Shown here: positions 15,734-19,974 of the stretch, in pieces
How positions within the stretch are numbered: position 1 is the first letter of the stretch
Layout: each line of letters begins with the position of its first letter
The notes under the pieces: model-generated
What the model saw: the letters and a program-made list of their open reading frames with translations, nothing else
Told to the model about the DNA's origin: nothing
Database searches by the model: none
Program-made: the position numbers and the translations under genes
Assembly (NCBI GenBank): GCA_030667885.1
Contig: DAOUVA010000013.1
Coordinates: forward strand, 1 to 19,974
Source: Phycisphaerae bacterium
GTDB lineage: Bacteria; Planctomycetota; Phycisphaerae; Sedimentisphaerales; Anaerobacaceae
Direction of reading: 5' to 3'
Length of the DNA stretch: 19,974 nucleotides

Positions 15734-15868
15734 TTAGCATTTATTACCTAAACCGGGATTTCCCATATACGCTTCACTGAACCACTCCTGCAAACTAAGC
15801 CTCATAATATCAAAATCTCCTTGAGATCGCAAGTTGAGCCTCAAAGCGTCCTTGCGTGCTTCACTCAT
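15734..15868 (-). CDS. Doubtful small ORF upstream of the hydrolase gene
   Basis: 44 codons, starting MSEARKDALRLN and ending GLGNKC, with GGGAG 7 bases before the ATG and the stop 33 bp before the hydrolase start. It reads like plausible soluble protein (mixed charged and hydrophobic residues, one Trp) but matches no family I recognise. It contains the upstream direct repeat (15748-15768). It may be a real small gene, the 3' remnant of a larger one, or chance. Confidence 0.25.
   Translation of the reverse strand: MSEARKDALRLNLRSQGDFDIMRLSLQEWFSEAYMGNPGLGNKC
15748..15768 (-). repeat. Direct repeat, upstream copy bracketing the hydrolase block
   Basis: Read on the minus strand: ATATGGGAAAT, then CC, CGGTT, T, AG. 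It is the same as the copy at 12951-12971 except at three positions. The pair encloses the hydrolase gene and the signal-peptide remnant. Confidence 0.45.
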
Positions 15869-16339
15869 TGAGCTCTCCCGTAACAGATGGGTCTAAATTG
15901 GCTTAAGTGGTCTCCATAGGCTCAATACTATCAAATTACAGTCCATGTATCACGACGTACTTGGGAAATCAGGGCTTAAACTGTTTCACTGCACATTTCT
16001 GTATTGCCAATTCACCCAGATGTAAAAAAACTACTATTTCTTCTGACAATCCTCCATTTTACGGATTAAAGAAATAAAGAAAAAATTATAATATATGTAC
16101 ACAAATATCCTCATAATTTCTCCACGTCGGCAACTGGGCAGGTAACCGCCCTTTCAATACTGATAAGCAGGTTGCTGTTAATATTTACGTCAAAATATCA
16201 ATATACAGGACTTTTACAGGCAGCATAATCTTTTCAAATCGTAGCCATAAATTTAAAGAAGTTTTATGAAATATGCCGAGAACATTTCCCAGTGTGATTG
16301 TAATTCGTTTATTTATTACTTAAATTTAGGAGAGTAAAA
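15869..16339. other. AT-rich intergenic region, no gene seen
   Basis: 471 bases with many stops in all frames. A short GGGC...GCCC hairpin near 16135-16152 is the only structure I noticed. The region probably holds divergent promoters for the hydrolase block and the small membrane protein at 16340. I saw no clear -35/-10 pair and no RNA family. Confidence 0.45.
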
Positions 16340-16603
16340 ATGCGATTTCTTGAAGAAACAAAAAAATGGGTTGGCGAGATTACTGAAATATTTTTATTGT
16401 TGATTGCCCTTGGGATTACGGTTGAAATCCTATTTGGCCAAACGGTTCCCTTCTTTGGTGGAGAGAACGGAGTTGTTTCAAACATCACCGTCCTACTTGG
16501 CACTCTGGGAGACAACGGGCTTGTCGGCTTGATTGCTCTGGCGATTATTTTCTTCCTGTTTCATAGAAGACAACCTGTCCAACAACACCATCATCAGGGA
16601 TAA
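16340..16603 (+). CDS. Small hypothetical membrane protein with His-rich tail
   Basis: 87 residues, unrecognised. The start is well supported by TAGGAGAG 7 bases upstream. An amphipathic N-terminus (FLEETKKWVGEI) precedes helix 1 (about 15-33), then an extracytoplasmic loop with 'PFFGGENGVVSN', helix 2 (about 60-75, 'VGLIALAIIFFLF') and a basic tail ending 'RRQPVQQHHHQG'. The positive-inside rule puts both ends in the cytoplasm. The three-histidine tail might bind a metal, but that is speculation. It is flanked by long spacers and appears monocistronic. Confidence 0.75.
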   Translation: MRFLEETKKWVGEITEIFLLLIALGITVEILFGQTVPFFGGENGVVSNITVLLGTLGDNGLVGLIALAIIFFLFHRRQPVQQHHHQG

Positions 16604-16628
16604 CTTAAAGCTTTAGAAAGATTCACGC

Positions 16629-16699
16629 GGGCCAATCGGCAGCGCCGTCATTGTAACTGCTATAATGTTTAGCTGGATGACTGTGCTATCGGTTGGCCC
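16629..16699. repeat. Long-loop inverted repeat downstream of the small membrane gene
   Basis: GGGCCAATCG (16629-16638) can pair with CGGTTGGCCC (16690-16699), 9 Watson-Crick pairs and one G-U, with 51 bases between. TGATTTTT follows on the plus strand. It could be a 3' structure for the 16340-16603 transcript. Weak evidence. Confidence 0.25.
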
Positions 16700-16861
16700 C
16701 TGATTTTTGAAGAAGTGGAACTGATTGAAACGCATCTCTTTGGACCACCAGCCAGGTTGTTTTCGTTAAGGGCAATTTCGCAGTAAGTAATTAGCTTTGA
16801 CCTACGCCGCATTTGCACTACTTGAACATTTTCCGCTCACATGAAATTACAAGTAGGAAGA

Positions 16862-18199
16862 TTAGAAGTTCCGTTCGACGAAGCCGGTATCGATTTTATT
16901 TTTGACGAAAAGATTGTGAGAGAGGATGTCGAGGCAGGCGGGTATCGTTGTCTTGATCGGCTCGATAACAAATTCCCTCAAAGCCCTTTTCATTGTAGCA
17001 ATGGCCTCTGTACGCGTTCTTTGATGGACAATAACTTTGGCAATCATCGAATCGTAGGTCGGCGATACGGTCCAGCCCTGATGAACGTGCGTATCAACTC
17101 TAACCCCGGGGCCGCCGGGCAGAATTAACCGGGTAATTTTGCCAGGTGAAGGTGCAAAATTATTTTCAGGGTCCTCGGCATTAACCCGGCACTCAATGGC
17201 AACGCCGGTATGCTTAATGTTTTTCTGACTGAGCTTGAGAGGCAGACCCGCGGCAATTTTCAACTGCCACTTAATCAAGTCGTGGCCGGTAACCACCTCA
17301 GTAACCGGATGCTCGACCTGAATTCGAGCATTCGCCTCTATGAAATAAAAGTTTTTGTCCTTGTCTAAAAGAAACTCAACTGTCGCCGCATTAACATAAT
17401 TGGCCTTTTTTATAATCTTCAGGGCGGCTTCGGCAAGCTGCCCTCTTGTTTGCTTATCCAAAATGGGACTGGGCGATTCCTCTATCATCTTTTGATGTCT
17501 TCGCTGAATAGAGCAGTCTCTTTCATAAAAGTGTAAAGCATTGCCGTAAGCATCAGCCATGACCTGGACTTCGACGTGACGAGGCTCGACTATGAACTTT
17601 TCCAGATAGATGCTTCCGTCACCAAAGGCGGCTTCGGCTTCCGCTCGGGCTGAATTAAATGCCGAACGCAGCGTGAGGTCGTTATGGACTACCCTCATTC
17701 CCCGTCCACCCCCGCCGGAAGTAGCTTTTAATATTACAGGGTAACCCATCTTATTTGCCAGTTCCAGCGCCATCGACTCCTTCTCGAGAGCGCCATCGGA
17801 ACCGGGAACTATCGGCACACCCGCCTTGCTCGCCAACTTGCGGGCCTGGATCTTATCGCCGAGCAACCGCATCGCCTCAACCGGCGGGCCAATGAATGTT
17901 ATCCCGCAGTCACGGCATATCTGGGCAAAGTTTATGTTCTCAGCCAGGAAGCCATAACCTGGATGAATCGCCTCAACGTCGCTAATCTCAGCGGCACTTA
18001 TAATACGAGGTATATTCAGATAACTTTTTGCACAGTCGGCCGGCCCTATACAAATAGCTTCATCGGCCAACTGAAGATATGAAGCGTCCTTGTCAGCCTC
18101 TGAATAAACCACAACCGCCTCAATATTAAGCTCGTGACAGGCACGAATGATACGAAGTGCAATTTCACCTCGATTGGCTATCAAAATCCTTGAAAACAT
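16862..18199 (-). CDS. accC: Acetyl-CoA carboxylase, biotin carboxylase subunit
   Basis: 445 residues, typical of free-standing AccC. It carboxylates the biotin on AccB using ATP and bicarbonate, the first half of the reaction committing acetyl-CoA to fatty acid synthesis. The N-terminal Rossmann-like domain starts 'FSRILIANRGEIALRI'. The ATP-grasp domain has K116, K158, the glycine loop 'SGGGGRGM' (161-168), H208, K237 in 'RRHQKMIEESPSP', E288 and R292 in 'ARIQVEHPVTE'. The C-terminal biotin carboxylase domain is complete ('VDTHVHQGW', 'YDSMIAKVI'). No Shine-Dalgarno is visible before the ATG. It lies 97 bp downstream of accB on the same strand, the usual accBC order. A pyruvate or propionyl carboxylase subunit is less likely because accB is of the acetyl-CoA type. 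Confidence 0.96.
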   Translation of the reverse strand: MFSRILIANRGEIALRIIRACHELNIEAVVVYSEADKDASYLQLADEAICIGPADCAKSYLNIPRIISAAEISDVEAIHPGYGFLAENINFAQICRDCGITFIGPPVEAMRLLGDKIQARKLASKAGVPIVPGSDGALEKESMALELANKMGYPVILKATSGGGGRGMRVVHNDLTLRSAFNSARAEAEAAFGDGSIYLEKFIVEPRHVEVQVMADAYGNALHFYERDCSIQRRHQKMIEESPSPILDKQTRGQLAEAALKIIKKANYVNAATVEFLLDKDKNFYFIEANARIQVEHPVTEVVTGHDLIKWQLKIAAGLPLKLSQKNIKHTGVAIECRVNAEDPENNFAPSPGKITRLILPGGPGVRVDTHVHQGWTVSPTYDSMIAKVIVHQRTRTEAIATMKRALREFVIEPIKTTIPACLDILSHNLFVKNKIDTGFVERNF

Positions 18200-18296
18200 A
18201 ATTTAATGTATTATTTTCTATTTACTATGGCTTGTTGTTACTAAATATTCAAGCACAATGCCACTCTTTTTCTTTTCAATAATCAAAAGCAAATTG

Positions 18297-18800
18297 TTAG
18301 TCCGGTTTGACCTTGAAAAGTACCTGGCCGTACTCAACGGCCTGGCCATTGGTAACAAGCACTTCAACAATCGTTCCACTGGTCTCGGCTTTTATTTCAT
18401 TCATAACCTTCATTGCCTCGATTATGCAAACTAACGTCTGGGGATCGACCGTCGAGCCTACTTCGACATAATGCTCGGAATCGGGGCTTGGTGTTGCATA
18501 ATATGTCCCGACAAGAGGTGATTTTATTTCCGCCAATGCTTCTGAAGATGGAGTAGCCTGGGCGGCATAAGTGTGAATCAGAGCTTCAGCACCTCCCCCT
18601 TGGATATGCTGTGGGGGACCAGGCTCCGGCCTTATCGACGGTACGGAACTTGGAATAACGCCGACTGGGGGATGAGGCTGTGAGCGCTTTAGAAATATCT
18701 TGTCGTCACCATGTTTTATTTCGACTTCAAGAAGCTCATTCTCTTTCATTATCTCAATGATTTCTTTAATTTTCTTCAAATCGGTATCTTTATCTGCCAT
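18297..18800 (-). CDS. accB: Acetyl-CoA carboxylase biotin carboxyl carrier protein
   Basis: 167 residues. It carries the biotin that shuttles CO2 from AccC to the carboxyltransferase. The N-terminal part (1-40) is the charged segment typical of AccB ('LKKIKEIIEIM', 'VEIKHGDDKIFLKR'). A Pro/Ala/Gln-rich flexible linker (41-90) follows, then the biotinyl domain (about 92-165) with the biotinylation site EAMKVM, biotin lysine K131. I chose ATG 18800, which has GGAAAGG 8 bases upstream, over an ATG 7 codons earlier (18821) with no ribosome binding site. It is the first gene of an accB-accC pair. Confidence 0.95.
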   Translation of the reverse strand: MADKDTDLKKIKEIIEIMKENELLEVEIKHGDDKIFLKRSQPHPPVGVIPSSVPSIRPEPGPPQHIQGGGAEALIHTYAAQATPSSEALAEIKSPLVGTYYATPSPDSEHYVEVGSTVDPQTLVCIIEAMKVMNEIKAETSGTIVEVLVTNGQAVEYGQVLFKVKPD

Positions 18801-19007
18801 CGTCGCAACCTTTCCATACAACAGATATTGCTTAATCCGATTGAGTATAACGAAAAGAGGTGTTTTTGCAAAACAATTTTTTTCTGCATCTGCGAGATAA
18901 CAAATCCAGCTAATTGTCTATTGGAAATTATGCCCCACAGCCGCGTCTTTTCTGGCAGCGATTTGGCTCAAGGTTATCGCTTAAACCCCAGCTTCTGGCT
19001 TGTTCTC

Positions 19008-19974
19008 TTAATCTGAAGGAAGTATTTCAAAGGCAACTATTGTAATATCATCAATTTCAGCCGGATCAATTTTTTGATTATGGGCAATCGTGTTAAGTTT
19101 GTCCATCATCTCTACAACAGGCAAATCTTTGACTTCCAGAAATTCTTCACTGAAACCAAAGCCGGTTGTATCATCGAACTTGCCTATGAAAGGCTCTGCC
19201 CCGTCCGAATACAACAGCAGCTTATCGCCGGGCTGAAGCTGCACGGTCTGCTGGGGGTATTCGGCCTGTTCAAAAACTCCCAGCAGAGAGCCGCGTATCT
19301 GGAGCTGCTCCGGCTGCTGTCCTGGCCTCATAAGTATTGGATAGGGATGTCCGGCACGGGCGTATGTGAGCTGTAGTGTTTTTGTATTAAATAGACAATA
19401 ACAGCAAGTGGCAAACTGATAACCCGAGAGTTTCTGAGCCGCCATTCGAATATTAAGATTGCTTATAACCTCCGTAGGTGGAAATATACGGTAATTGCTA
19501 TCGTACGTCTCACGCATAAGCAATGCCTGTTTTAGAAATATTGTCAGCAATGCCGCAGGCATGCCGTGCCCCACTACATCAGCTACATAAAAGCCGATGT
19601 GCTGCTCGTCGATACGGACCATATCGTAAATGTCACCCGAAACCCACTCCGCGGGCATAAAAATACTGGCCCATTGTACTTCTTCCGTATTGGGCATATG
19701 AGTGGGAAGAAAATCCTGCTGCACAAGACCCGCTAAACGAAGCTGCTCCGCAAGGTTATCTGCCAGGCTTTTGGTCATTGAAAGCTGTTCCGCCAGTTTG
19801 TTCCTGTGAATCCTCAGAACATGCTTTCGTGGAACCAACTGTTTTATCGTAATGCCCGAACTTTGTTTACGATAAGCAAGATTAGCGCTTATTTTGGCCC
19901 ACAACGCATCTACGGAAACGGATTCCATGCTGTTGACCATAGAGAAACTCGTTTTCGACGGTGATATGGAAAAG
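19008..19974 (-). CDS. PP2C-type (SpoIIE/RsbU family) serine phosphatase, C-terminal part
   Basis: At least 310 residues and probably more. The first ATG in the window (19940) has no ribosome binding site, and the frame stays open to the right edge, so the true start is likely outside, perhaps with a receiver or sensor domain. A coiled helix ('KLAEQLSMTKSLADNLAEQL') leads into the phosphatase domain. Metal-binding motifs are present: 'GDIYD', 'VADVVGHGMPAAL', 'ARAGHPYPIL', 'LLLYSDGAEP' and a final 'EIDDITIVAFE'. Proteins of this kind dephosphorylate anti-anti-sigma factors in partner-switching pathways that control stress or developmental sigma factors (family knowledge); the partner is not in this window. 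It is on the same strand as accB, 207 bp upstream of it, with no evident functional link. Confidence 0.88.
   Translation of the reverse strand, partial: FSISPSKTSFSMVNSMESVSVDALWAKISANLAYRKQSSGITIKQLVPRKHVLRIHRNKLAEQLSMTKSLADNLAEQLRLAGLVQQDFLPTHMPNTEEVQWASIFMPAEWVSGDIYDMVRIDEQHIGFYVADVVGHGMPAALLTIFLKQALLMRETYDSNYRIFPPTEVISNLNIRMAAQKLSGYQFATCCYCLFNTKTLQLTYARAGHPYPILMRPGQQPEQLQIRGSLLGVFEQAEYPQQTVQLQPGDKLLLYSDGAEPFIGKFDDTTGFGFSEEFLEVKDLPVVEMMDKLNTIAHNQKIDPAEIDDITIVAFEILPSD

Noticed and set aside
16818..16856. CTACTTG...CAAGTAG inverted repeat just past accC
   Set aside because: Seven-base arms with a 25-base gap and no T-run; too weak to call a terminator.

Overview
The window looks like chromosomal DNA from a Gram-negative (diderm) bacterium of moderate GC content. 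My best guess is a Planctomycetota member of the Phycisphaerae/Sedimentisphaerales kind. This rests on the general style of the genes: a two-partner secretion pair with a planctomycete-flavoured haemagglutinin domain, secreted multi-hydrolase proteins, a lysine-rich mini-protein, and AT-rich spacers between moderately GC genes. There is no rRNA or other taxonomic marker here, so the assignment is inference only.

Layout, left to right. (1) Positions 1-3098, minus strand: a two-partner secretion operon. The outer-membrane POTRA/beta-barrel transporter (TpsB) comes first, followed by the N-terminal part of a filamentous-haemagglutinin-like exoprotein (TpsA) that runs off the left edge. A sigma70-like promoter lies about 230 nt upstream of TpsB. 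(2) 3630-3702, minus: tRNA-Ala(GGC). (3) 3802-9601, plus: a complete [NiFe]-hydrogenase maturation operon in the order hypF-hypC-hypD-hypE-hypA-hypB, with tight or overlapping junctions in its second half. No hydrogenase structural gene lies in the window. (4) 9610-10251, minus: nadD (NAD biosynthesis), ending 8 bp from hypB. (5) 10252-11195: a very AT-rich spacer, then a tiny gene (10783-10902) for a 39-residue protein that is 64% lysine, preceded by a near-perfect Shine-Dalgarno sequence and followed by a strong intrinsic terminator. (6) 11196-12473, plus: lysA (diaminopimelate decarboxylase), with a good candidate promoter of its own. (7) 12549-12722, minus: a small two-helix membrane protein. 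(8) 12909-15868, minus: an accessory-looking block. It holds a large secreted protein with three alpha/beta-hydrolase modules, a truncated secreted-protein reading frame after it and a doubtful small ORF before it. The block is clearly more GC-rich than its surroundings and is bracketed by imperfect 21-bp direct repeats. (9) 16340-16603, plus: a small membrane protein with a histidine-rich tail. (10) 16862-18800, minus: accC and accB (biotin carboxylase and biotin carboxyl carrier protein of acetyl-CoA carboxylase). (11) 19008-right edge, minus: a PP2C/SpoIIE-family phosphatase, probably the C-terminal part of a longer regulator.

Housekeeping functions (NAD, lysine/peptidoglycan precursor, fatty-acid synthesis, tRNA) are interleaved with accessory ones (TPS secretion, hydrolase block). 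The points most worth a second look are the lysine-rich mini-protein next to lysA, the triple-hydrolase protein with its mosaic composition, and the repeat-bracketed block around it. I did not find a clear, wholly new multi-gene system.
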